Below, in pieces: positions 49,863 through 57,818 of a DNA stretch of 59,229 nucleotides. The notes below the pieces were generated by a model. The model did not search any database and was not told the origin of the DNA. It was given only the letters and a program-made list of their open reading frames with translations. Position 1 is the stretch's first letter. Each line of letters opens with the position of its first letter. The stretch comes from a virus. The DNA lies in the IMG/VR virus record IMGVR_UViG_3300028569_001325, positions 1 through 59,229 of that record, one strand, 5' to 3'. A program made the position numbers and the translations under genes.

Positions 49863-50470
49863 ATTCCCGTACTTCCAAATCCTTTATCGTTTCTATCTTT
49901 TTCTCCTATGACTTCCACTCTTACTAAATCGACCCATTTTCCATTCATAACAGGACACAAAACCGCTTGAGCAATTTTTTGTCCCTTTTCAATTTTTATT
50001 CTTTCGTTTGTTGTATTAAAGATTATAACCTTCACTTCTCCTTGATATCCACTATCTACAGTACCTGGAGAATTTAAAACCATTAATCCTTGATTTAGAG
50101 CCAACCCACTTTTAGATCTAACTTGTATCTCATAACCTAAAGGAATGTCAAATCTAAGTCCTGTAGGTATTAATTTTCTATCATTTGCCTGTACCCAAAT
50201 ATCTTCTGTTGATCTTAAATCAAATCCCGAATCGGATTCGTAAGCATACTCAAGATTATTATTTTCAGAATCATTAATATATTTTAAAGGGATTTTTTCA
50301 AACTCCCCATTAAAATTAATCTGATTAAAATGGTTTTCAATGTCCTCCATATTAATTCCCATTGATTCTAACATCGCTTCAGGATTTGACATATCCATAT
50401 TACCCATACCAGATTGAAGGCTATTTAACATGTCCATCTGTTCTTTCACTTCTTTTAATTTTCCAAACAT
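49859..50470 (-). CDS. dut: dUTPase with N-terminal extension
   Basis: 203 aa against about 140-150 for the family. All five trimeric dUTPase motifs: AYESDSGFDL, RSKSGLA, GTVDSGYQGEVKVIIFN (catalytic Asp), GQKIAQAVL, and the C-terminal arm DRNDKGFGSTG. It hydrolyses dUTP to dUMP, keeps uracil out of phage DNA and feeds dTMP synthesis. The first 60 residues are an additional Met-rich helical region (MFGKLKEVKEQMDMLNSLQS), faintly like the start of YbaB-type proteins. Between exonuclease and glycosyltransferase genes, coupled by overlaps. Confidence 0.95.
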   Translation of the reverse strand: MFGKLKEVKEQMDMLNSLQSGMGNMDMSNPEAMLESMGINMEDIENHFNQINFNGEFEKIPLKYINDSENNNLEYAYESDSGFDLRSTEDIWVQANDRKLIPTGLRFDIPLGYEIQVRSKSGLALNQGLMVLNSPGTVDSGYQGEVKVIIFNTTNERIKIEKGQKIAQAVLCPVMNGKWVDLVRVEVIGEKDRNDKGFGSTGI

Positions 50471-51171
50471 TATTTTAAATCTTTTAATTGTTTTATAAAT
50501 TCAACTAACACATCAACATCTTTTTCACAATACTCAGCAATCTGAGGTAATTTTTGTTCTACCCAATACTCATGATGTACTTTATCTCCTGTTATTTCAC
50601 CTTCTTTAGGTGTTGGTATCCCCATTGTGGAACAAACCAAATCTAAGGAACCTATTGACGTGTAAGAACCGTATTGCCAAATTTCTTTTGTGTCAATCGC
50701 TTTAACCTCCCAAGGCTTAGTGTCGTAAGATGGTAATAACTTAGACGGTAAAATTCCGTTTATTATCATTCTTTTTGCCAACATAGGAATATCAAAATTC
50801 TTTAAGTTATGTCCACATAGATAAAAATCTAACTTATGACATCTATCAAGAAGACTTCTAACTTGTGTTAATAAAACTTTTTCATCATCACCTGAGAACG
50901 TTTGTTTTTTCACTTCTCCGTTATCCATAACAAACGCCATAGAAACACAAATGATTTTTGCAAACTCAGGAACAAGTGCCGCACGTTTTTTAAAAACTTC
51001 GTCTTTTGATAACCCAACATCTTCTGGAAACCTTTTTTGAAACCAATCAAAATATTTCTCAAACTGTTCTGCAATTTCAGGACTAAATCTTTCGCAAGAT
51101 TCTAAATCAGGACATCCACCTACGGTTTCAATGTCTAAGAATAAAATTTTTGTAATGGGTATGTTTATCAT
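50470..51171 (-). CDS. 3'-5' exonuclease, DnaQ/PolB-exo-like
   Basis: 233 aa. ExoI I-L-F-L-D-I-E-T (D-x-E), ExoII C-G-H-N-L-K-N-F-D-I-P-M-L, ExoIII Y-C-E-K-D-V-D-V-L (Y-x3-D type) are in the right order for an RNase H-fold exonuclease of the PolB-exonuclease-like family (DNA_pol_B_exo2-like). It may proofread or trim DNA ends; a polymerase domain is absent. Overlaps its neighbours by 4 nt and 1 nt. Confidence 0.85.
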   Translation of the reverse strand: MINIPITKILFLDIETVGGCPDLESCERFSPEIAEQFEKYFDWFQKRFPEDVGLSKDEVFKKRAALVPEFAKIICVSMAFVMDNGEVKKQTFSGDDEKVLLTQVRSLLDRCHKLDFYLCGHNLKNFDIPMLAKRMIINGILPSKLLPSYDTKPWEVKAIDTKEIWQYGSYTSIGSLDLVCSTMGIPTPKEGEITGDKVHHEYWVEQKLPQIAEYCEKDVDVLVEFIKQLKDLK

Positions 51172-52379
51172 TTTACTAAAGTTTTGTATAATTGTGCTCT
51201 GTCAGCCGTGACTTTATTTAGGTTATACGTATCTTTAACCGTTTCGTAAAGACGTTGTCCTAAATCGTATGCCCAATTAGGGTTATCAATTAATTTTTTC
51301 ATGTATTTTGACCAATCACCATTTCTAACCTCATCAACTAAAAGCGCGTTACCATCAACAAAGTTACCATTATTAAGTGAATGTTTCAAGTCAATTGTGT
51401 AAGGTCCGATGTTGGACGCAATAATTGCCTTCTTATAGAATCCTGCCTCAATAACTTTTAATTGTGATTTCATTCTATTAAAAACGTGATTTTTAATTGG
51501 TGCTAAGGACACATCGAACCATTTATAGTTTGCCGCGTAACTTGTAACGGGTTTTGTCCAAATTCTATTATATGTTGGGAATTCTTTATTAACATAGTCT
51601 TCCTCTTTAAATTTCATTAATGCTTCTTTTTGTGTTGGATTAATTAATGAATATTTGTCGGTAAAAATTTCTTCGTACCTTGCCCAAACAGTTTCTTCAG
51701 GTTTAATTGGTCTTTGTTTTTGTTCTCCTGTATCTTTATTAATTTCCGTTACAGTACCTCTTGTATCAAACCCACAAAGATAAACCGAAAACTTATCTTT
51801 TATTGGTCTTAATTTATTAAATGTTCCGTCCAATAATTTTAAATCGTGTAAGTGAGATGAACCACCTAACCACCCAAATCTTAACCTATCTGAAGATTCT
51901 GTCTTTGCTTGAAATTGTGGTTCGTTTGGATTTATTGCGTTAGGTAAAACAAATACATTTTTATTGAATTTACTTATTTCATTTGCAAATATCGTTGTTG
52001 TCGTTGTGACGTTACCTGCAACTTTTAAATTCGCAACTATTTTTTCATGTATTTTATTTTGAATGATTAATTGTTGGATAGGGTGTTCTTTAGTCGGTAA
52101 CCAATAATCATCTAAATCCATAATGGTTACTATACCCATTGAATTAAGTTTTTGAATTATTTGGACAGATTTATCATAATCTTGCCCAATACTTCTATGA
52201 AAATGTACGATTTGATATTGCTTCCAATAATTTATGTCGTTCACTTTTGGTTCATATTCTATATCCACATGAAACTCATCTGAATGATTATTTTGTAAAC
52301 AAACGTGTGGATCAATACTTCTAAATTTTCCAACACCCGTTTTATCGGATGGTAACACTAATACTTTAATTTTGTTCAT
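51168..52379 (-). CDS. Glycosyltransferase, GT4-like
   Basis: 403 aa. Begins V-L-V-L-P-S-D-K-T-G-V-G-K-F-R-S-I-D-P; V-H-F-H-R-S-I-G, I-M-D-L-D-D-Y-W-L-P, then V-F-V-L-P-N-A-I-N-P, R-F-G-W-L-G-G-S-S-H-L-H-D-L and K-V-I-E-A-G-F-Y-K-K-A-I-I-A-S follow, the typical second-domain motifs of GT-B family 4 enzymes. First gene of the large minus-strand operon; the leader has a degenerate TATATTTTAT about 17 nt upstream and a terminator before that. Confidence 0.85.
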   Translation of the reverse strand: MNKIKVLVLPSDKTGVGKFRSIDPHVCLQNNHSDEFHVDIEYEPKVNDINYWKQYQIVHFHRSIGQDYDKSVQIIQKLNSMGIVTIMDLDDYWLPTKEHPIQQLIIQNKIHEKIVANLKVAGNVTTTTTIFANEISKFNKNVFVLPNAINPNEPQFQAKTESSDRLRFGWLGGSSHLHDLKLLDGTFNKLRPIKDKFSVYLCGFDTRGTVTEINKDTGEQKQRPIKPEETVWARYEEIFTDKYSLINPTQKEALMKFKEEDYVNKEFPTYNRIWTKPVTSYAANYKWFDVSLAPIKNHVFNRMKSQLKVIEAGFYKKAIIASNIGPYTIDLKHSLNNGNFVDGNALLVDEVRNGDWSKYMKKLIDNPNWAYDLGQRLYETVKDTYNLNKVTADRAQLYKTLVK

Positions 52380-52412
52380 ATAAAACTTTTAATAAAATAT
52401 AGTAGATATAAA

Positions 52413-52442
52413 ACAAAAAATCCACCCAAATTAGGTGGATTT
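52413..52442 (-). terminator. Intrinsic terminator
   Basis: On the minus strand ATCCACC / GGTGGAT stem (52440-52434 / 52426-52420) followed by T6. It ends the unit of small genes from 54980 and isolates the glycan operon. Confidence 0.85.
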
Positions 52443-52460
52443 CATTAGTTGAAAATAAAA

Positions 52461-53099
52461 TTATTGTATTTTTTTGACTTTGGTTACCTTACCAATAAAA
52501 ATATGGTTACCTACTTTAAATTGTATTGTCTCATTACTGTTAGTTGTTGACTCCACTAACATTCCTGATTCTTTTAATTCTTCTCTAACAACATCTCTAA
52601 CGGTATCTCTAACAACATCCCTAATTATGGACTTCATTTCGTTTAGGCTAATGTTAGTCATATTATGGTTTGATTTTGGTTCAGTAATACTAACATTTTC
52701 AGATACAGTTTTATTTGGGAAATCAGATATTCTAGTTTTACCCATATTCATTAGTCTTTGTGCTCCTTGTATTACTTCATCAGAAATCTCAACACCCCCA
52801 CCAACAGAGTTAGGTTGGATTATTGGTTGTTCTATCATTAATCTTTTAATCTCATCAGGTAGTTTTGAATTAGCGATTCTACTCTCATCCAATGGTTTTG
52901 TTGGATCATGATAAGGTTTTTCTTGTGATTGTTCTGAAATGAATTCCTGTGGTAAATTATACGTAGCCTGAATGGGATTAAACTCCTCAAGCATAGGTGT
53001 ATTTATTTTTCTGGCATTTCCATTTTTTATTTGTTCGGATTTCTCCATAATTTTTTTTGATACTGCAAGTCTTTGCATTAAATCTTCTTGTGCTCCCAT
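52461..53099 (-). CDS. Hypothetical protein with Arg/Val coiled-coil segment
   Basis: 212 aa. Polar, partly disordered first 130 residues, then a regular heptad-like helix (IIRDVVRDTVRDVVREELKE, about 160-180) and a small beta domain at the end (IQFKVGNHIFIGKVTKVKKI). Possibly an oligomerising virion protein. One base separates it from the upstream gene. No family recognised. Confidence 0.6.
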   Translation of the reverse strand: MGAQEDLMQRLAVSKKIMEKSEQIKNGNARKINTPMLEEFNPIQATYNLPQEFISEQSQEKPYHDPTKPLDESRIANSKLPDEIKRLMIEQPIIQPNSVGGGVEISDEVIQGAQRLMNMGKTRISDFPNKTVSENVSITEPKSNHNMTNISLNEMKSIIRDVVRDTVRDVVREELKESGMLVESTTNSNETIQFKVGNHIFIGKVTKVKKIQ

Positions 53100-53100
53100 A

Positions 53101-53502
53101 TTATGCTATATTTTCTTCGTCGTTAAAGTTTGCGTTTATGAATACTCTTTCCATTGACCTATCACCACTAGGGTTGTAATTCGGTCTTACTTCTGTAAAA
53201 TTATCAAGGGTTGGTTTATAAGTAAAGATTTTATCTAACCTGAAAAGTCTCCATCCTGGTAAAAAATTATTTTCATTTTTTTCAGACCAAGAAGCCCCTT
53301 CGGATTCCCAAGCTCTTAATACTCTATTACCTCTCTTACTAAGCCCAAAACAAACGGGTTCAATGGTTCTATACCCTTTACCTCCATTATCGTCTCCGTC
53401 ATAATAAATTATTATAACTTTTTTGTTTTTAATAGAATCCTGAACATCCGAAATTGATGCTGCCTCTGAGATAATATTTTTTAAACTTTTTAAGAGTTTC
53501 AT
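53101..53502 (-). CDS. Leader-bearing WYL-like domain protein
   Basis: 133 aa. Leader MKLLKSLKNIISE then Ala-Ala-Ser, ending I-S-E before Ala14. The rest looks like a single WYL-type domain: V-I-I-I-Y-Y-D-G-D-D, G-Y-R-T-I-E-P-V-C-F-G-L-S-K-R-G-N-R-V-L-R-A-W, and W-R-L-F-R-L-D-K-I-F. WYL domains bind ligands or nucleic acids in transcription factors and defence proteins; here there is no HTH. A packaged WYL domain could act on the host at once after injection. Overlaps the upstream gene by 4 nt. Confidence 0.7.
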   Translation of the reverse strand: MKLLKSLKNIISEAASISDVQDSIKNKKVIIIYYDGDDNGGKGYRTIEPVCFGLSKRGNRVLRAWESEGASWSEKNENNFLPGWRLFRLDKIFTYKPTLDNFTEVRPNYNPSGDRSMERVFINANFNDEENIA

Positions 53503-53789
53503 TTAACTAAATAGTATGGATTATTTGTTGAGTATTTATTTATTTTTAAGTCATCTTTTCTTTCAAAAATGTCCGTAGATGTTCCCGCCTTTTGATTATG
53601 GATGTCAAGATCACCAGTACCCCTACCCATTTTATCTCCTGTTGCTAATGCGTCAGGGTGAACCGTTGAGTATTGGTTCTCGTCTTTAAAATCATTTCTT
53701 GCAAACATTTTTTTTCTTTGTTCTTCAGCTATTTGTGATAATTTATTATCAGGTTGACTGAAATCTAATTTGTCTGATTCTATTGGCAT
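53499..53789 (-). CDS. Small polar hypothetical protein
   Basis: 96 aa, rich in Asp, Lys and Asn, probably largely unfolded (DALATGDKMGRGTGDLDIHN). Coupled on both sides (ATGA downstream, TAATG upstream). Comparable small proteins are found among virion genes of large phages; no family recognised here. Confidence 0.55.
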   Translation of the reverse strand: MPIESDKLDFSQPDNKLSQIAEEQRKKMFARNDFKDENQYSTVHPDALATGDKMGRGTGDLDIHNQKAGTSTDIFERKDDLKINKYSTNNPYYLVK

Positions 53790-54247
53790 TATATTATTTT
53801 TTTCATTAGTTTATTTATTTTTTTTAGTTCCTCGTTAACCGATAAATCATCTACTGTCGATGAGTGTTTGTCATTTAAATTAAAACTATTTTTTTCGTGG
53901 TTATCAATGTATTGGTTTTGCATACCAGTATCACTTTTTATTTTTTTACCCCCATCAACATTGGCTCTCCAAACTTTTAATACCTCATCACACCAATTTT
54001 TCATTCTATCCCCACCGTTTAATATAAATGGTGCGTCTTCTTTATTACCGTTATACCCATCAAACCAACTCTTTATTCTTTTTATTTGTTGGTATGTTGC
54101 GTTTTTACTTTGTCTTAGTTCTTGATTTCGATTAAACCCTTCAATATTTGTGTCCGCCTGTAACTGCACTGAATTAAAGCTATCACCTAAATGTTTTAAT
54201 AATGTGTCAGGTAAAACTGCGGTATTGTTATATAAATCACTGTTCAT
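53789..54247 (-). CDS. Hypothetical protein
   Basis: 152 aa. Helical middle (QQIKRIKSWFDGYNGNKEDA, then MKNWCDEVLKVWRAN) and polar C-terminus with a short basic helix (KKINKLMKKII). Overlaps the upstream gene by 11 nt. Function not deducible; part of the four- to five-gene unit that starts at 54980. Confidence 0.55.
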   Translation of the reverse strand: MNSDLYNNTAVLPDTLLKHLGDSFNSVQLQADTNIEGFNRNQELRQSKNATYQQIKRIKSWFDGYNGNKEDAPFILNGGDRMKNWCDEVLKVWRANVDGGKKIKSDTGMQNQYIDNHEKNSFNLNDKHSSTVDDLSVNEELKKINKLMKKII

Positions 54248-54980
54248 CTTGAATTAACTTAATTAGTTGATTTATTGACATACCTTGTTTTTTTGCCATA
54301 CTTTTTAATGAAGAAACATTCTTTTTTAAAATATTTGACACTTCATCGTTAAGTTCCGTTTCATTATCTTTATTTGTTAATAACTTATCTTCAATTATAT
54401 CTTCGTTTTCATCAATACCCTTTTCTTTTAAAATTAACCTATCAATAAAGTTCTTCTTATTTTTAATTTTTTTAGGTGCCCTTTTATGTAACTTAGGTTT
54501 TTTACCTTGTTGTATGGTTCTTTCAATTGCCGCGTCTTTTTCTAAACCTAATTTTTTTTGAAAGTATTCTACAGTTTCGTCGTAGTTTAAAAACATAGTA
54601 TCTTCAAATCCAAAGGCATCACCCATATCCTCCTCAGCTAATTTACTCTCACCATAATGTCTACCCCTTAAAAACACATCTCTTGGATTTCTAGCCATAC
54701 CAATAATTTTATCCATTGTTGTTGAACCTTGCATACTTGATGCTGGATCTAATATTGGAATGCTTGATGACATCCACGTACCATCAGTATCGACAAGTTC
54801 TGTAACCTCCTCTTCTTTACCTTTAGTGTCTTTTTTTGTTTTTGTTTTAAATATTTCGTGTGATTTACATGGCATATATTTTCTATCACCATCTTCATTG
54901 TGATAGTGTGAACCCGTACATCCTAATGTTTTAGCAACTCTTTCTGCACGTTCTTTAGTTGAGTATTTGTATGATTTCAT
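54237..54980 (-). CDS. Phage protein with GCxGxH...YMPC motif
   Basis: 247 aa. Near the start R-A-E-R-V-A-K-T-L-G-C-T-G-S-H-Y-H and K-Y-M-P-C-K-S-H (residues 12-41) form a Cys/His motif that recurs in large marine and Bacteroidota phages and may hold a zinc ion. The middle is polar; the C-terminal 40 residues are helical (LKSMAKKQGMSINQLIKLIQ, HTH-like). Head of a minus-strand unit that diverges from the tail fibre genes. Confidence 0.6.
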   Translation of the reverse strand: MKSYKYSTKERAERVAKTLGCTGSHYHNEDGDRKYMPCKSHEIFKTKTKKDTKGKEEEVTELVDTDGTWMSSSIPILDPASSMQGSTTMDKIIGMARNPRDVFLRGRHYGESKLAEEDMGDAFGFEDTMFLNYDETVEYFQKKLGLEKDAAIERTIQQGKKPKLHKRAPKKIKNKKNFIDRLILKEKGIDENEDIIEDKLLTNKDNETELNDEVSNILKKNVSSLKSMAKKQGMSINQLIKLIQDEQ

Positions 54981-54994
54981 AAACTCTTTTACCT

Positions 54995-55001
54995 ATAAAT
55001 A
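54995..55001 (-). promoter_or_regulatory. TATTTAT late-promoter candidate
   Basis: Core on the minus strand, 14 nt before the ATG at 54980. Its plus-strand counterpart for the divergent gene starts 12 nt away. Confidence 0.6.
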
Positions 55002-55013
55002 CTTACAACAAAG

Positions 55014-55020
55014 TATTTAT
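55014..55020 (+). promoter_or_regulatory. TATTTAT late-promoter candidate
   Basis: Core 11 nt before the ATG at 55032. Within a 51-nt divergent gap both strands carry the element in the correct orientation, a natural control for the motif. Confidence 0.65.
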
Positions 55021-55031
55021 CTTAAAAAAGA

Positions 55032-56969
55032 ATGCCTAGTCAAAATTTAAATAGTTATTATTACCCAAGATACCAATCAAAATTGAATTATGGACAATAT
55101 TTCGATTTAACTTTGGCTTCAGATGAGAGGGGCTATGATGAGGAAGTTGTCTTCTCTACGGATATTATTGCCGAAAATGACGGTAATAGGTTACCAATTT
55201 ATATGGATTTAAGTTCTTTAGACTCGTCACCACAACTTATAATTGATTTTTATGAATATTCTTCCGGGTCGACATTAGTTTCAAAAAACTATTATAATCC
55301 AAATAATGTTGATATCTCTTGTTATTCGGCATTTACAGGAATATGTGATGTTGGGTTAGTTGCGACTGACAATGGTTTATACACTAAAATGTCAGGAGAG
55401 ACTTTATATTATTCTATGGGTATTAGAGATGACTATAAGTTTAATCCATATTATAGAGATAGAAGGTATAAAATGCATATGGTTACGGGATACACTCAGT
55501 CACCTAACATAAGATTTTCAGGTATACCAAAAAATACAATTTATAACTCACTATCAAAATCAGAACCCAACGTCGGATATTACCAACAATTATACGGTAG
55601 TTTTTATCAAGGATTTTATAAATTATTTGGGTATGATTATGAAGTTTTCCCTGAGAGGGTGAATAAGGGATGGTCGGCTGAAATGATATTAAAACCAAGA
55701 AATGTTGATCAATACCCAATAGACACTAACACGGAAGAATACTTAAATCAGATATACCCAAATAATTCAGGAACTTTCTTTTTCTTTGGTACAAGGGCTG
55801 AAAACAAATATTACCATTTTGCTGATGGTAGTCCCGAATCCGATTCGGGATATACAAGGGTTACTTCAGGATTAACAACATTAAATACATGTGCTTGTTC
55901 AGACACAGGAGTTACTAACGCCAATTGTGTTACAGTTTATCCACAAAGTGCATCAACCACCGCACATAATATTGGGTGTAATTGTGGTACACCGGCATGT
56001 AGTTATTCAGTACCTGTTCCCCCTATTAATCCTAAATTTGATGTTTTGTCAAACGCAATGTCCATTAGGTTTAGTGGTTGTCCGGTAAATCCAAGTATAT
56101 GTGTAAAGTATTTAAAAATAACAGGGGATTGTATAACTACCGGCACATGTGAAACGTCAGGAACAACATTTCAAACAGGGTATACTATCACAGAAATTTG
56201 TGGTCCAAGAATATATGATGAATGTGATTATCCTTGCTCTGCAGATACTGAAGATAGATGGGTTATGGTTAGTGCCGTTTTTGAACGACATACCACAATT
56301 GAGGATTGCGACTTATTACACTTAGGTGGGTTAGGAGATTTAAGAATTAGAACCTACCAATCCATTTTAGACGGAGCATCTTATAATTTAATAATGCCAC
56401 CCGAAACCCATCCAGGAAGTGTAGGTGAACCTAAAGTTTATAAAATAAAGTTTGATCACAAATGGTTTGATGATGTTTGGTATAGATTAGGTACACTTAA
56501 AATTTATGTGAACAGTTACCTTTATATGGTTATTGAAAATTTTGAGGAGATTATACCTAGAGAGTTAAACACACCTAAAGAAAGACAAGTCGGAGTACCT
56601 TTTAATTTTTCTTTTGGGGGAGGAACTCAAGGGTTACATAACCATTTAATATTTTCTGCAGATACAATGACTAGCGGACAATATATCCAAGATCCTGAGT
56701 TATTTCCAAATAATATATTATCAGCAACAACATTGTCAGGTTTAACTACCGACATATTAATGGAACAAACTTTCGGTGGAACATTTATGGGAGGAATATC
56801 TCAATTTAGAATGTATGTTGAACCGTTAACAACACCTCAAATACAACACAATTTTAGAATATTAAGAAATAGATTTGATTTATATGACTTTTGGTGTCCT
56901 AACTGTTATTCAGAAATACCGAACGATTATATTGATCCAGATTATATTGAACCTAATTATTTTGAATAA
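55032..56969 (+). CDS. Large virion structural protein, tail or appendage
   Basis: 645 aa, beta-rich, Tyr- and Asn-rich. A Cys-dense part at about 285-410 (CACSDTGVTNANC, CNCGTPACSYSV, C-G-P-R-I-Y-D-E-C-D-Y-P-C) suggests disulfide or metal stabilisation as in the Cys-repeat protein on the other strand. The C-terminal domain reads like a lectin- or jelly-roll-type sandwich (L-K-I-Y-V-N-S-Y-L-Y, F-S-F-G-G-G-T-Q-G-L-H). It heads the fibre operon. Probably a tail fibre connector or baseplate appendage. Confidence 0.6.
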   Translation: MPSQNLNSYYYPRYQSKLNYGQYFDLTLASDERGYDEEVVFSTDIIAENDGNRLPIYMDLSSLDSSPQLIIDFYEYSSGSTLVSKNYYNPNNVDISCYSAFTGICDVGLVATDNGLYTKMSGETLYYSMGIRDDYKFNPYYRDRRYKMHMVTGYTQSPNIRFSGIPKNTIYNSLSKSEPNVGYYQQLYGSFYQGFYKLFGYDYEVFPERVNKGWSAEMILKPRNVDQYPIDTNTEEYLNQIYPNNSGTFFFFGTRAENKYYHFADGSPESDSGYTRVTSGLTTLNTCACSDTGVTNANCVTVYPQSASTTAHNIGCNCGTPACSYSVPVPPINPKFDVLSNAMSIRFSGCPVNPSICVKYLKITGDCITTGTCETSGTTFQTGYTITEICGPRIYDECDYPCSADTEDRWVMVSAVFERHTTIEDCDLLHLGGLGDLRIRTYQSILDGASYNLIMPPETHPGSVGEPKVYKIKFDHKWFDDVWYRLGTLKIYVNSYLYMVIENFEEIIPRELNTPKERQVGVPFNFSFGGGTQGLHNHLIFSADTMTSGQYIQDPELFPNNILSATTLSGLTTDILMEQTFGGTFMGGISQFRMYVEPLTTPQIQHNFRILRNRFDLYDFWCPNCYSEIPNDYIDPDYIEPNYFE

Positions 56970-56975
56970 ACTTTA

Positions 56976-56982
56976 TATTTAT
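56976..56982 (+). promoter_or_regulatory. TATTTAT late-promoter candidate
   Basis: Core 11 nt before the ATG at 56994. Confidence 0.55.
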
Positions 56983-56993
56983 TAAATAAAAAA

Positions 56994-57764
56994 ATGCCAT
57001 TAGTTACTAGACAATACGGACCAAACGCAAAAAATACTAAACTATCCAATTTTGATATGGATAGTAACTTGTATTATTTACAAGAATTAGGTGTAAGTGG
57101 ATTTTCCTACTCAAACGGAATAATTGAGATATCCAACCCAACGGGAGGGACAAAAGATGTTACAATAAATATAGTTACAGGGTTTACATACAATAACCTT
57201 AATACTTTTACAATTACGGACAACTATAATAATAATTTTAGTGCAACAATTAATACTGTTACAGGATTAACTGTAAATGGAACAATTTCTGCAACAACAT
57301 ATCAGAATTTACCATTAGACGTTACAGTAACAGGAGGAACATTTTCCGCAGGAACAATAACGTTTACAAACACAACAGGAGGAACATTTAATGTTACTGG
57401 CGTTACTTCCACACCTTCCGTCAATTACACAATTTATAAATCGTTAGTTTCACTAAGTGGTGGGATATTTACTGTAACTCAATTAGAAAATACTATAGGA
57501 GACGGTAGTGGTGTAAGTCCAAATGATATTCAGTGGAGTAACCCTAATAATGGTATAATTAGAGCAACTAAGACAGGTGCGTTTACATCCTCTAATATAT
57601 TAATATCTGTTGAAAACATTAATGGTGGGGGGGTACCTTACATATGTACAGGACAAAAATCTACATCAAATTATATTTCAATAAGTATATTTCTTCATGA
57701 CGGTACGTTGTCATCAACACCAAATTTTACAAATTTACCAGTAGAAATAAGGAAGTATAACTAA
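56994..57764 (+). CDS. Tail fibre-like protein
   Basis: 256 aa, Thr/Asn/Gly-rich beta structure. Short repeats of the form V-T-G-G-T-F-S-A-G-T-I-T-F-T-N-T-T-G-G-T and T-V-N-G-T-I-S-A-T-T-Y are typical of tail fibre shafts in Bacteroidota phages. The N-terminus MPLVTRQYGPNAKNTKLSNF probably attaches it to the tail; the C-terminal 90 residues form a separate small domain. A 54-nt gap with a promoter element leads to the next fibre gene. Confidence 0.7.
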   Translation: MPLVTRQYGPNAKNTKLSNFDMDSNLYYLQELGVSGFSYSNGIIEISNPTGGTKDVTINIVTGFTYNNLNTFTITDNYNNNFSATINTVTGLTVNGTISATTYQNLPLDVTVTGGTFSAGTITFTNTTGGTFNVTGVTSTPSVNYTIYKSLVSLSGGIFTVTQLENTIGDGSGVSPNDIQWSNPNNGIIRATKTGAFTSSNILISVENINGGGVPYICTGQKSTSNYISISIFLHDGTLSSTPNFTNLPVEIRKYN

Positions 57765-57800
57765 ATTAATTTTTTTTAAAGAATTATTACAATAAAAAAC

Positions 57801-57807
57801 TATTTAT
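57801..57807 (+). promoter_or_regulatory. TATTTAT late-promoter candidate
   Basis: Core 11 nt before the ATG at 57819; identical spacing to the two preceding fibre genes. Confidence 0.6.
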
Positions 57808-57818
57808 AAAATAAAACA

